DNA of 64,000 bases, taken from contig NZ_CP061281.1 in NCBI RefSeq assembly GCF_014621695.1, forward strand, positions 1,860,001-1,924,000, written 5' to 3'. Below are positions 43,607 to 52,745 of this stretch, piece by piece (the first letter of the stretch is position 1; every line of letters begins with the position of its first letter). The notes under the pieces were generated by a model. The model was not told where the DNA came from. It saw only the letters and a list, made by a program, of their open reading frames with translations, and ran no database searches. Source of the DNA: Streptomyces xanthii. GTDB taxonomy: Bacteria; Actinomycetota; Actinomycetes; Streptomycetales; Streptomycetaceae. Made by a program: the position numbers and the translations under genes.

Positions 43607-46501
43607 TCAGCTGCAGCCGCTGGTGGAGCCGCAGCCCTCGCAGATGTAGCAGGATCCGGCGCGCTGCATCTTCGTACCGCAGGAGAAGCAGAGCGGGGCG
43701 TCGGCCTGGATGCCCAGCTGCATCTCGACGAGCTCGGCGCTGGTGTGCGCCTGCTTCGGGGCGGGCACCTCGGCGGCGACCGCGGCCTTCGGCGTCTCGA
43801 CGGCCTTCAGCTCCTGCGCGCGGGGCGCGGACTGGGCCAGGCCCTCGACGTCGACCTCGTCCTCGGTGGGCTCGTAGGAGCCCGTCTCCAGGTGACGCTG
43901 ACGCTCCTCGGCGGAGTGGATGCCGAGCGCGGAGCGCGTCTCGAAGGGCAGGAAGTCGAGCGCCAGGCGGCGGAAGATGTAGTCGACGATCGACTGCGCC
44001 ATCCGCACGTCCGGGTCGTCCGTCATACCGGCCGGCTCGAAGCGCATGTTGGTGAACTTCGAGACGTAGGTCTCCAGCGGCACGCCGTACTGGAGGCCGA
44101 CCGAGACAGCGATGGAGAAGGCGTCCATCATGCCCGCGAGGGTGGAGCCCTGCTTCGACATCTTCAGGAAGACCTCGCCGAGACCGTCGTCCGGGTAGGA
44201 GTTGGCGGTCATGTAGCCCTCGGCGCCACCGACGGTGAAGGAGGTGGTGATCCCCGGGCGGCCCTTGGGCAGACGCTTGCGGACCGGGCGGTACTCGACG
44301 ACCTTCTCGACGGTCTCGCGGATCGTCGCCTCGGCCTTCGCGGTCACCTCGGCCTTCTCGTCCTCCTTCTTCTTGGCGGAGAGCGGCTGGCCGACCTTGC
44401 AGTTGTCGCGGTAGATGGCGAGCGCCTTGACGCCCATCTTCCAGGCCTCGAAGTAGACCTCCTCGACGTCCTCGACCGTCGCCGTCTCCGGAAGGTTGAC
44501 GGTCTTGGAGAGGGCGCCCGAGATCCACGGCTGGATGGCGGCCATCATGCGGACGTGGCCCATCGCGGAGATGGAGCGCTCGCCCATGGCGCAGTCGAAC
44601 ACCTCGTAGTGCTCGAGCTTGAGGCCCGGGGCGTCGATCACATTGCCGTGCTCGGCGATGTGGGCGACGATCGCCTCGATCTGCTCCTCCTGGTAACCCA
44701 GGCGGCGCAGGGCCTGCGGCACGGTGCCGTTGACGATCTGCATCGAGCCGCCGCCGACCAGCTTCTTGAACTTGACCAGGGCGAGGTCGGGCTCGAGGCC
44801 GGTGGTGTCGCAGGACATCGCGAGACCGATGGTGCCGGTCGGGGCGATGACGGACGCCTGCGCGTTGCGGAAGCCGTTCTTCTCGCCGAGGCGGACGACG
44901 TCCTGCCAGGCCTCCGTGGCGGCGGCCCAGATCGGGCTGTCCAGGTCGTCCATGCGGACGGCCGCGGTGTTGGCGTCGGCGTGCTGCTTCATGACGCGCT
45001 GGTGCGGCTGGGCGTTCTTCGCGTAGCCGTCGTAGGGGCCGACGACCGCGGCGAGCTCCGCGGAGCGCTTGTACGAGGTACCGGTCATCAGCGACGTGAT
45101 GGCGCCGGCGAGGGCGCGGCCGCCGTCCGAGTCGTAGGCGTGGCCGGTCGCCATGAGCAGGGCGCCCAGGTTGGCGTAGCCGATGCCGAGCTGGCGGTAG
45201 GCGCGGGTGTTCTCGCCGATCTTCTCGGTCGGGAAGTCGGCGAAGCAGATGGAGATGTCCATCGCGGTGATGACGAGCTCGACGACCTTGGCGAAGCGCT
45301 CGACGTCGAAGGACTGGTTGCCCTTGCCGTCGTCCTTGAGGAACTTCATCAGGTTCAGCGAGGCGAGGTTGCAGGACGTGTTGTCCAGGTGCATGTACTC
45401 GCTGCACGGGTTCGAGCCGTTGATGCGGCCGGACTCCGGGCACGTGTGCCAGTGGTTGATGGTGTCGTCGTACTGGATGCCCGGGTCGGCGCAGGCCCAG
45501 GCGGCCTCGGCCATCTTGCGGAAGAGCGACTTGGCGTCGACCTCCTCGATGACGTCACCGGTCATACGGGCGCGCAGGCCGAACTTGCCACCGGACTCGA
45601 CGGCCTTCATGAACTCGTCGTTCACGCGCACCGAGTTGTTGGCGTTCTGGTACTGGACGGACGTGATGTCGTCGCCGCCCAGGTCCATGTCGAAGCCCGC
45701 GTCGCGCAGGGCGCGGATCTTCTCCTCTTCCTTCACCTTGGTCTCGATGAAGTCCTCGATGTCGGGGTGGTCGACATCCAGGATGACCATCTTGGCCGCG
45801 CGGCGGGTGGCGCCGCCCGACTTGATCGTTCCTGCGGAGGCGTCGGCACCGCGCATGAAGGAGACGGGACCCGAGGCGTTGCCGCCGGAGGAGAGCAGTT
45901 CCTTGGAGGAACGGATGCGGGAGAGGTTCAGGCCGGCGCCGGAGCCGCCCTTGAAGATCATGCCCTCTTCCTTGTACCAGTCGAGGATCGACTCCATGGA
46001 GTCGTCGACGGCCAGGATGAAGCAGGCGGAGACCTGCTGGGGCTGCGGCGTGCCCACGTTGAACCACACCGGCGAGTTGAAGCTGAAGATCTGGTGCAGG
46101 AGGGCGTACGCCAGCTCGTGCTCGAAGATCTCGGCGTCGGCGGGCGAGGCGAAGTACTTGTAGTCCTCACCGGCCTTCCGGTACGTCTTCACGATGCGGT
46201 CGATGAGCTGCTTGAGGCTCACCTCGCGCTGCGGAGTGCCGACGGCACCGCGGAAGTACTTGCTGGTGACGATGTTGACCGCGTTCACCGACCAGAAGTC
46301 GGGGAACTCGACGCCACGCTGCTCGAAATTGACCGAGCCGTCGCGCCAGTTGGTCATGACGACGTCGCGATGCGCCCACTCCACCTCGTCGTACGGGTGC
46401 ACGCCGGGGGTGGTGTGGATGCGCTCGATACGCAGACCCTTGGTGGCCTTGGAACCCTTCGCGCGGGAACCTCGTGCCGGGCCGCTCGCCGTCTCTGTCA
46501 T
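43607..46501 (-). CDS. nrdJ: adenosylcobalamin-dependent (class II) ribonucleotide reductase
   Basis: A 964-residue class II reductase making deoxyribonucleotides without oxygen dependence. The substrate-site motif is NPCSEYMHLDNTSCNLASLN, preceded by SGGNASGPVSFMRGADA. The C-terminus has the CYICEGCGSTSGCS thiol tail, with CGTKMQ upstream, suited to active-site re-reduction or zinc. The ATG at 46501 follows GGGAGG; an ATG 12 bp upstream is less likely. It is the second gene of nrdR-nrdJ, so NrdR with dATP/ATP controls it through two upstream boxes. Confidence 0.96.
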   Translation of the reverse strand: MTETASGPARGSRAKGSKATKGLRIERIHTTPGVHPYDEVEWAHRDVVMTNWRDGSVNFEQRGVEFPDFWSVNAVNIVTSKYFRGAVGTPQREVSLKQLIDRIVKTYRKAGEDYKYFASPADAEIFEHELAYALLHQIFSFNSPVWFNVGTPQPQQVSACFILAVDDSMESILDWYKEEGMIFKGGSGAGLNLSRIRSSKELLSSGGNASGPVSFMRGADASAGTIKSGGATRRAAKMVILDVDHPDIEDFIETKVKEEEKIRALRDAGFDMDLGGDDITSVQYQNANNSVRVNDEFMKAVESGGKFGLRARMTGDVIEEVDAKSLFRKMAEAAWACADPGIQYDDTINHWHTCPESGRINGSNPCSEYMHLDNTSCNLASLNLMKFLKDDGKGNQSFDVERFAKVVELVITAMDISICFADFPTEKIGENTRAYRQLGIGYANLGALLMATGHAYDSDGGRALAGAITSLMTGTSYKRSAELAAVVGPYDGYAKNAQPHQRVMKQHADANTAAVRMDDLDSPIWAAATEAWQDVVRLGEKNGFRNAQASVIAPTGTIGLAMSCDTTGLEPDLALVKFKKLVGGGSMQIVNGTVPQALRRLGYQEEQIEAIVAHIAEHGNVIDAPGLKLEHYEVFDCAMGERSISAMGHVRMMAAIQPWISGALSKTVNLPETATVEDVEEVYFEAWKMGVKALAIYRDNCKVGQPLSAKKKEDEKAEVTAKAEATIRETVEKVVEYRPVRKRLPKGRPGITTSFTVGGAEGYMTANSYPDDGLGEVFLKMSKQGSTLAGMMDAFSIAVSVGLQYGVPLETYVSKFTNMRFEPAGMTDDPDVRMAQSIVDYIFRRLALDFLPFETRSALGIHSAEERQRHLETGSYEPTEDEVDVEGLAQSAPRAQELKAVETPKAAVAAEVPAPKQAHTSAELVEMQLGIQADAPLCFSCGTKMQRAGSCYICEGCGSTSGCS

Positions 46502-46636
46502 GCCGCCTCCCATATATCGGGCTAAAACGCCCTAAAGTGCCTCGATCTTCCCGTGGCACGGTGTGTGTCTTGTATTGCGGTGCCGCTTTCGCCGCCCGCA
46601 ACAGGTCTCTGGATGCCGCCGTCGGCCCGTGGGCCG

Positions 46637-47182
46637 TCAGTCGGCGGCGTGGGCGGGCACGGGGACTTCGACAGTCCCGCCGGTCCCGCTCTCACTCTCT
46701 GCGCAATCCCTGCCCGCGTCGTCCGCCGTCGCGCCGGGCGCTTGTTCCCTCAGCTCCGCGATCGCCGACTCGAAGTCCTCCAGCGAGTCGAACGCCCGGT
46801 ACACGGACGCGAATCGCAGGTAGGCCACGAGGTCCAGCTCCTGCAGCGGTCCCAGTATGGCCAGGCCCACGTCATGAGTGGTCAGCTCGGCGCTTCCGGT
46901 GGCGCGCACCGCCTCCTCGACCCGCTGGCCGAGCAGGGCGAGGGCGTCCTCGGTCACCGGACGCCCCTGGCACGCCTTGCGGACGCCGTTGATGACCTTG
47001 GTGCGGCTGAAGGGTTCCGTCACGCCGCTCCGCTTGACCACCATCAGTGAGCAGGTCTCCACCGTCGTGAAACGACGGGAGCAGTCCGGGCACTGACGGC
47101 GCCGGCGGATGGACGTGCCGTCGTCGGTGGTGCGGCTGTCGACGACACGGCTGTCGGGATGCCTGCAGAAGGGGCAGTGCAT
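46637..47182 (-). CDS. nrdR: transcriptional repressor NrdR
   Basis: A 181-residue regulator. A zinc ribbon uses Cys3, Cys6, Cys31 and Cys34 ([17 protein letters not shown], then [14 protein letters not shown]). An ATP-cone domain follows (about 46-136, [19 protein letters not shown]). NrdR senses adenine nucleotides and represses ribonucleotide reductase genes. It is the first gene of nrdRJ, with 135 bp to nrdJ. Two NrdR boxes upstream indicate autoregulation. Confidence 0.97.
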   Translation of the reverse strand: MHCPFCRHPDSRVVDSRTTDDGTSIRRRRQCPDCSRRFTTVETCSLMVVKRSGVTEPFSRTKVINGVRKACQGRPVTEDALALLGQRVEEAVRATGSAELTTHDVGLAILGPLQELDLVAYLRFASVYRAFDSLEDFESAIAELREQAPGATADDAGRDCAESESGTGGTVEVPVPAHAAD

Positions 47183-47255
47183 GAACTCCAACCCTCCTTC
47201 ACGGCACGACTCGATAGCCTCGAAAGGGCTGGTCGCACCTCCCGAAGCAGCCCCA

Positions 47256-47261
47256 AGCATA
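47256..47261 (-). promoter_or_regulatory. candidate -10 of the nrdRJ promoter
   Basis: TATGCT on the minus strand, about 74 bp upstream of the nrdR ATG and 32 bp downstream of the first NrdR box, is the best -10 in the leader. The -35 is not clear. Confidence 0.45.
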
Positions 47262-47292
47262 GGCGATGGCCACGGCCCCGATGGACGCGGGA

Positions 47293-47339
47293 CCACAACT
47301 TCTGGGCTGCCGAGGCAATCCAACCACTACATCTGGGGT
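47293..47339 (-). promoter_or_regulatory. two NrdR boxes upstream of nrdRJ
   Basis: CCACAACTTCTGGGCT (47293-47308) and CCACTACATCTGGGGT (47324-47339) resemble the NrdR-box consensus acaCwAtATaTwGtgt. Their starts are 31 bp apart, three helical turns, the known geometry for cooperative NrdR binding. Confidence 0.85.
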
Positions 47340-47616
47340 TTGGCCGCCTAATCGGCCCTACGCGTGTCGCGGCGCCGTTTCGGGCCCCACGAGGGCGCGC
47401 GGCGCCCCTGAACGCAGGCGCCCGCGGGTTCGCGGGTACGGAGAACGGGGGTCACGGCCGAGCGACCGAGGTGCGGATGGCAGACTGATGCAGCCTGCGG
47501 AGAGGTCCTCGACCCCGGCGGTGAAGCGTACCGGATTGAGCCGAAATGCCTCACTCCGACAGCGGTAGCCATACACCCGAGCGCATGATCACGACAAGTA
47601 ATCTACGGTTTTTCAC

Positions 47617-47632
47617 TCGAACGTGTGTTTGG
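47617..47632 (+). promoter_or_regulatory. LexA (SOS) box of lexA
   Basis: TCGAACGTGTGTTTGG matches the actinobacterial SOS box TCGAACNNNNGTTCGA in 14 of 16 positions. It sits 66 bp upstream of the lexA GTG. A separate perfect palindrome, CCTTTCGAAAGG (47638-47649), follows 5 bp later. Confidence 0.85.
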
Positions 47633-47698
47633 CGCAACCTTTCGAAAGGAACTACCGTTGGCTAGCTAGGGAGACATTCTCGAGAGGGGCCCACCGAC

Positions 47699-48484
47699 GT
47701 GACCACGACCGCAGACAGTGCCACCATCACTGCCCAGGGCCGCGCCCAGGGCCGACTCGAGCCGGTGCATGCCATGAATGACGCCGCCATGGCCCAGGAG
47801 GGCCCCAAGCCAGGGCGCTCGTTGCCCGGTCGGCCCCCAGGAATCCGCGCGGACAGCACGGGCCTCACGGACCGGCAGCGCCGCGTGATCGAGGTCATCC
47901 GGGACTCGGTGCAGCGGCGTGGGTACCCGCCGTCGATGCGTGAGATCGGCCAGGCGGTCGGCCTGTCCAGCACGTCGTCCGTCGCGCACCAGCTGATGGC
48001 TCTCGAGCGGAAGGGCTTCCTGCGCCGCGACCCGCACCGTCCGCGCGCGTACGAGGTCCGCGGCTCCGACCAGCCGAGCACGCAGCCCACGGACACGACG
48101 GGCAAGCCCGCGGCGTCGTACGTGCCGCTCGTCGGCCGGATCGCCGCCGGTGGCCCGATCCTCGCCGAGGAGTCCGTCGAGGACGTCTTCCCGCTCCCCC
48201 GGCAGCTGGTCGGTGACGGTGAACTCTTCGTCCTCAAGGTCGTCGGTGACTCGATGATCGAAGCAGCGATCTGTGACGGGGACTGGGTGACCGTCCGCCG
48301 CCAGCCCGTCGCGGAGAACGGGGACATCGTCGCCGCCATGCTGGACGGGGAGGCCACGGTCAAGCGCTTCAAGCGCGAGGACGGTCACGTCTGGCTGCTC
48401 CCGCACAACGCCGCGTACCAGCCGATCCCCGGCGACGAGGCGACCATCCTCGGCAAGGTCGTGGCCGTACTGCGCCGCGTCTGA
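47699..48484 (+). CDS. lexA: SOS repressor LexA
   Basis: A 261-residue repressor. After an extended N-terminal tail typical of streptomycetes comes the winged helix ([20 protein letters not shown], then [20 protein letters not shown]). The autocleavage bond is Ala150-Gly151 in RIAAGGPI, with catalytic Ser185 (GDSMIE) and Lys222 (ATVKRF). RecA-stimulated cleavage derepresses the SOS regulon. The GTG at 47699 is the best start. An SOS box upstream supports autoregulation. Confidence 0.97.
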   Translation: MTTTADSATITAQGRAQGRLEPVHAMNDAAMAQEGPKPGRSLPGRPPGIRADSTGLTDRQRRVIEVIRDSVQRRGYPPSMREIGQAVGLSSTSSVAHQLMALERKGFLRRDPHRPRAYEVRGSDQPSTQPTDTTGKPAASYVPLVGRIAAGGPILAEESVEDVFPLPRQLVGDGELFVLKVVGDSMIEAAICDGDWVTVRRQPVAENGDIVAAMLDGEATVKRFKREDGHVWLLPHNAAYQPIPGDEATILGKVVAVLRRV

Positions 48485-48498
48485 CGCGCTCCCCGACC

Positions 48499-48533
48499 GG
48501 GCCCCGGAACCAACTGCGCCGGTTCCGGGGCCC
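48499..48533. terminator. lexA terminator
   Basis: A perfect 13-bp stem (48499-48511 with 48521-48533) with a 9-nt loop begins 15 bp after the lexA stop. Confidence 0.82.
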
Positions 48534-48679
48534 TGCACTGTCCGGATTCCCGATCGAACACCTCGGGCTCGGCACGCATGCGTATGAGGCCTGGAGCCGC
48601 TCGCACGCACGGGGCGGCCGTTCCGGGCCGTGAGTGGTACGGCGACCTGGATCCGGCCGCTCTTGCCTGGCCTGCGCGT

Positions 48680-50677
48680 CTACTCCTCGTCGGCCTCTGC
48701 TCCGGCCTTCTCGCCGGCCTGCGCCGCGGCGTCGATGGCCGCGAGCGAGCGGCGTACCTGGTTGCGGTCCACCGTGTACCAGAAGTCGGGCATCGAGGCC
48801 CGCAGATAGCTGCCGTAGCGAGCCGTCGCGATGCGCGGGTCGAGGACAGCGACGACACCGCGGTCGCCCGTGGCCCGGACGAGCCGGCCCGCTCCCTGCG
48901 CCATCAGCAGGGCGGCGTGGGTCGCGGCGACGGCCATGAACCCGTTGCCTCCCGCGTCCTCCACGGCCTTCTGGCGGGCGCTCATCAGCGGGTCGTCGGG
49001 GCGCGGGAACGGGATCTTGTCCATGACGACCAGCTGGCAGCTGGCGCCCGGGACGTCCACGCCCTGCCAGAGCGACAGCGTGCCGAACAGGCAGGTCTTG
49101 GGGTCCGCTGCGAAGCCCTTGATCAGCTCCCCGAGGGTGTCCTCGCCCTGCAGCAGGATCGGGTACTCGGGGATGCGTGCGCGCAGCTCCTCGGCCGCGG
49201 CCTGGGCGGCCCGCATCGAGGAGAACAGGCCGAGCGTGCGGCCGCCGGCGGCCTGCATCAGCTCGGCCAGCTCGTCCATCATGTCGGTGCGCGTGCCCTC
49301 GCGCGCGGGCCGGGCCAGGTGCTTGGCGACGTAGAGGATGCCCTGCTTCGGGTAGTCGAAGGGCGAGCCGACGTCGAGGCCCTTCCACTCCGGCAGGTCG
49401 TCTCCGTGCGTGCCTTCCGGGGCCAGGCCGAGCGACGCCCCCACCCCGTTGAAATCACCGCCGAGCTTCAGGGTCGCCGAGGTCAGGACGACGGAGCGGT
49501 CGGTGAAGAGCTTCTCGCGGAGCAGCCCGGACACCGACATCGGGGCGACCCGCAGGGAGGCGCCGAAGCGCTCGTGGCGCTCGTACCAGACGACGTCCCA
49601 CTCCGACCCGTTCGTGATCCGCTCCGAGACGTCGTGGATCGTCTCCACGGAGGCGAGTGCCTGCTTGCGCACCGCGTCCTCGTCCTGGACGGACTTGTCC
49701 CGCGTGGAACCGAGCGCCGTGATCACAGTGCGGGCGGCGTCGCGCAGTGCCATCAGGGCGTATCCGAGATCCTCAGGGATCTCCTCGAGGCGGCCCGGCA
49801 GCGCGAGCTCCATGAGCCGCTCGAAGCCCTCGGCAGCGGTCTGGAGCTGGTCGGCCGCCTTCTCGTTCACGAGCTTGGCGGCGCGGCGCACCGCGCGGTT
49901 GACCTGGCCCGGAGTGAGCTCTCCGGTCGCCACTCCTGTCACCCGGGAGACCAGCTCGTGGGCCTCGTCCACGATCAGCACCTCGTGCTGCGGCAGGACC
50001 GGCGCGCCCTCGATGGCGTCGATCGCGAGCAGCGCGTGGTTCGTGACGATGACGTCGGCCAGCTTGGCCCGCTCCCGGGCCATCTCGGCGAAGCATTCCT
50101 GGCCGTACGCGCACTTCGACGCGCCCAGGCACTCCCGCGAGGAGACGGAGACCTGGGACCAGGCCTTGTCGGAGACGCCGGGGGTCAGGTCGTCCCGGTC
50201 GCCCGTCTCCGTCTCGTCCGCCCAGTCCCGCATCCGCAGCAGGTCCTGGCCGAGCTTGCTGGTCGGAGCGGCCGCCTCGAACTGGTCGAAGAGGCCCTCC
50301 TCCTCTTCCTGCGGCACTCCTTCGTGAAGGCGGTGCAGGCACAGATAGTTCGACCGGCCCTTGAGCATCGCGAAGTTGGGTCGGCGCCGCAGCAGCGGGT
50401 GCAGGGACTCCACGGTGCGCGGCAGATCCCGCTCGACGAGCTGGCGCTGCAGCGCCAGTGTGGCCGTGGCGACCACCACGCGCTCCCCGTGGGCCAGCGC
50501 CGGCACGAGATAGCCGAGCGACTTTCCGGTACCGGTGCCGGCCTGGACCAGCAGATGGGAGCCGTCGTCGATCGCCTCGGCGACCGTCTCGGCCATGGTC
50601 ACCTGGCCAGGGCGCTCCGTGCCGCCGACGGCGGTGACGGCGGCGTGCAGGAGCTCGGGGAGTGAGGGCTTCGTCAT
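48680..50677 (-). CDS. DinG/XPD-type ATP-dependent DNA helicase
   Basis: A 665-residue superfamily 2 helicase. Walker A is in LLVQAGTGTGKSLGYLVPAL and the DEAH box in LIVDEAHELVSRV. The cysteine cluster expected for a 4Fe-4S domain (SSRECLGASKCAYGQECF, plus Cys in NYLCLHRLHE) lies between. C-terminal helicase motifs include GTLSLWQGVDVPG and the QGAGRLVRATGDRG block. Such helicases unwind damaged or structured DNA 5'-3'. The ATG at 50677 lies 10 nt after the -10 of a damage-type promoter, so the mRNA is nearly leaderless. Confidence 0.93.
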   Translation of the reverse strand: MTKPSLPELLHAAVTAVGGTERPGQVTMAETVAEAIDDGSHLLVQAGTGTGKSLGYLVPALAHGERVVVATATLALQRQLVERDLPRTVESLHPLLRRRPNFAMLKGRSNYLCLHRLHEGVPQEEEEGLFDQFEAAAPTSKLGQDLLRMRDWADETETGDRDDLTPGVSDKAWSQVSVSSRECLGASKCAYGQECFAEMARERAKLADVIVTNHALLAIDAIEGAPVLPQHEVLIVDEAHELVSRVTGVATGELTPGQVNRAVRRAAKLVNEKAADQLQTAAEGFERLMELALPGRLEEIPEDLGYALMALRDAARTVITALGSTRDKSVQDEDAVRKQALASVETIHDVSERITNGSEWDVVWYERHERFGASLRVAPMSVSGLLREKLFTDRSVVLTSATLKLGGDFNGVGASLGLAPEGTHGDDLPEWKGLDVGSPFDYPKQGILYVAKHLARPAREGTRTDMMDELAELMQAAGGRTLGLFSSMRAAQAAAEELRARIPEYPILLQGEDTLGELIKGFAADPKTCLFGTLSLWQGVDVPGASCQLVVMDKIPFPRPDDPLMSARQKAVEDAGGNGFMAVAATHAALLMAQGAGRLVRATGDRGVVAVLDPRIATARYGSYLRASMPDFWYTVDRNQVRRSLAAIDAAAQAGEKAGAEADEE

Positions 50678-50686
50678 AGCTCGACC

Positions 50687-50709
50687 ACCCTAAACGGCAC
50701 CACTGACAA
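50687..50709 (-). promoter_or_regulatory. RecA-independent DNA-damage promoter (PafBC type) of the DinG-type helicase
   Basis: On the minus strand TTGTCAGTG (50701-50709), 8-bp spacer, TAGGGT (50687-50692) fully matches TTGTCRGTG-N8-TANNNT. Its -10 ends 9 nt before the ATG. Confidence 0.85.
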
Positions 50710-50717
50710 TCCCGCGA

Positions 50718-52703
50718 TCACGGTTGGTGCAGGGGGTTGGCCACGGTGCCGTGCACGGCGGCGTGCGGCCGGTGGGCGCGGTCGCGGTAGCCGTCCAGGT
50801 GCAGACGGTTGCGGTTGAGGCACAGCCGCTCGATACGGGGAGTGAGCAGGTCGAACATCTCGTACCGGTCCTTGAGCTCCGGGAAGCGCGCCTGATGGTG
50901 CAGGATCTCGGCCCGGACCAGCGACCAGAACGCGTGCTCGGGCACGCCCAGCTGCTCCTCGCACAGCGGCGCCAGGTAGCGGAAGACGCCCACGAAGAGT
51001 CCTGAGTGGATGAACTGTGTCAGGAAGTCGGGGTGCTCCGTGAGCAGGACCTCGCGTACGTCCTGAGGCATCGCCGCGTGCTCGGGCAGCGGCTCGGCAC
51101 TGATGTTGACGTCGTCCACGAAGTCCTTGACCGCGAGGCGGACCGGGACGTCCTGTTCGTCGAACACGACGATGGCGTTCTCTCCATGGGGCGAGAAAAC
51201 CGTGCCGTAGTGGTACAGGAAGCGCAGCAGGGGCGGCAGCAAGGCTGTGAAGAGCCGGGTCAGCCAGGTCTTGGGGTCGAGTCCTGAACGCTCCACCAGT
51301 TCGGCGACGAAGGCGCGCCCCTGGGGGTCGGTGTGCAACAAGGAGGCGAGCGTCCGGGCCCGCTCCCCCGCGGCCAGGTGGCGCGTCACCGGCTCGCGCC
51401 AGATTGCGCCCAGGAGCTCCTTGTACTGGTAGGGGACTTCGTCGAGCCGGTCGTACAAGGAGTGCTCGACGGTCACCGAGGCCACCTCGCCGAGCAGGAT
51501 GACGCCGCACTCGTCCCTCAGGAAGGGGTCGGCGTCGCGCAGTGTCCGCATCCATGTGGTCACGGCCGGCGCCGCGACGGTGCGTTCCGTGGGGAGCCCG
51601 CGCCATACAAGGGTGTTGAGGATCGACAACGGCAGTTTCACCGTGAGCCGCTCGGGGCGGCTGGTGTTGAGGAAGGTACGGATGGATTGCTGCGGCAGTC
51701 GCAGGTCGCCGTCGCTCGGGAGCGGGACGATGGTGCCGTCGGCGACGGCGGGTGCGAAGAGCGGTAGGACGATGTCGTCCCACTGCCAGGGGTGGACGGG
51801 CAGGCAGAGGTAGTCGCCGGGGTCCAGGCCCCGGTCACGCAAGGTCCGGTCGAACAGTTCCCTTGTCGGTGCGTCCAGTTCGCGGGAGTAGAGGGAATCC
51901 GCCGATGCGAGTCCTGCCACGCCGCGATATGTGGCGAGGCTGGTGTGGACGGCGATCCAGGGGAGGGTCGTGGGGTGTCGGGCCTCGGGGGTCCAGCGGG
52001 CCGCGTCGGTGGCGGAGAAGCCGAGGCGGCCCTTGTTCAGGACGAGCCAGGGGTGACCGGTCTGATGCCCCTCGAGCTCGGCGTATCCGAGGTCGGCGAG
52101 CTGCGCGGCGCTGAGCGCGGTGTGGTCGAGGCGGGCGTCGGCGGCGAGGGTGACGGTCAGTTCGCGGATGAGGTGCCCGAGCGTGGTGCCGTCCAGACCG
52201 AGGAGGTCGCGGGCTCGGACGACGAAGTCCAACGGGTCGGTGGCGGGGCGCCCGGGCTCGCCCGTCGCCGAGTCCGTCGCATGGGACACCCAGGTCAGGG
52301 AATCCGGGTCGACCTGCCAACTGCCGTAGGCGCCGCGTCGGGCGCGGAAGTGGAGGATCGCGTCGTCACCTGACGTGGGACCGGCGGGCACGGTCAGGGC
52401 GTAGGGCTGGTGGCCGGTCTCCGCCGGGTCGGTGCGTTCACCGTCGGTGGGGTCACCGACGGTGGGGATGGTCTCGGTGGGTTCACCCTCGGTGGGGAGG
52501 GCCTCGGTGGAGGCGCTCGGCCCGAACGGCCGGGCGGGGCTGTCGACGGGTGTCGGGCTGAGGATCTCCTCGTAACTGAATTCGGCGATGAGCTTGGCGA
52601 CCAGCCGCGCACCCGCCCGGCCCCAGTTCTCACGCGTCAGCTCGGGCGGGTCGTACAGCACGTGCGGCTCGGTGGAACTCGGGGCGTCGGACGGATTCGG
52701 CAC
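50718..52703 (-). CDS. IucA/IucC-family siderophore synthetase (terminal enzyme of operon)
   Basis: A 661-residue NIS synthetase. Conserved blocks are LCLPVHPWQWDDIVLPLFAP, RTFLNTSRPERLTVKLPLSI, FSPHGENAIVVFDEQDVPVR and AVKDFVDDVNISAEPLPEH. These enzymes adenylate a carboxylate (usually citrate) and join it to an amine, hydroxylamine or alcohol. The ferric-reductase-like C-terminal domain is present. Residues about 50-95 are a Thr/Glu/Pro-rich repeat insertion. The GTG at 52703 has AGGAG. It is the last of four genes, in the rhbF/iucC position. Confidence 0.93.
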   Translation of the reverse strand: MPNPSDAPSSTEPHVLYDPPELTRENWGRAGARLVAKLIAEFSYEEILSPTPVDSPARPFGPSASTEALPTEGEPTETIPTVGDPTDGERTDPAETGHQPYALTVPAGPTSGDDAILHFRARRGAYGSWQVDPDSLTWVSHATDSATGEPGRPATDPLDFVVRARDLLGLDGTTLGHLIRELTVTLAADARLDHTALSAAQLADLGYAELEGHQTGHPWLVLNKGRLGFSATDAARWTPEARHPTTLPWIAVHTSLATYRGVAGLASADSLYSRELDAPTRELFDRTLRDRGLDPGDYLCLPVHPWQWDDIVLPLFAPAVADGTIVPLPSDGDLRLPQQSIRTFLNTSRPERLTVKLPLSILNTLVWRGLPTERTVAAPAVTTWMRTLRDADPFLRDECGVILLGEVASVTVEHSLYDRLDEVPYQYKELLGAIWREPVTRHLAAGERARTLASLLHTDPQGRAFVAELVERSGLDPKTWLTRLFTALLPPLLRFLYHYGTVFSPHGENAIVVFDEQDVPVRLAVKDFVDDVNISAEPLPEHAAMPQDVREVLLTEHPDFLTQFIHSGLFVGVFRYLAPLCEEQLGVPEHAFWSLVRAEILHHQARFPELKDRYEMFDLLTPRIERLCLNRNRLHLDGYRDRAHRPHAAVHGTVANPLHQP

Positions 52704-52745
52704 GGGGACTCCTCGCGAGGGAACCGGATCGGGGTGAGCGGTGTA

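Noticed and set aside
43343..46525. Open frame of over 1000 codons antisense to nrdJ
   Set aside because: Shadow of nrdJ; composition is repetitive and no motif is present.
51840..51862. TTGTCGGTG inside the IucA/IucC gene
   Set aside because: It is on the strand opposite the gene and the sequence 8 bp downstream (TCGCGG) is not a -10.
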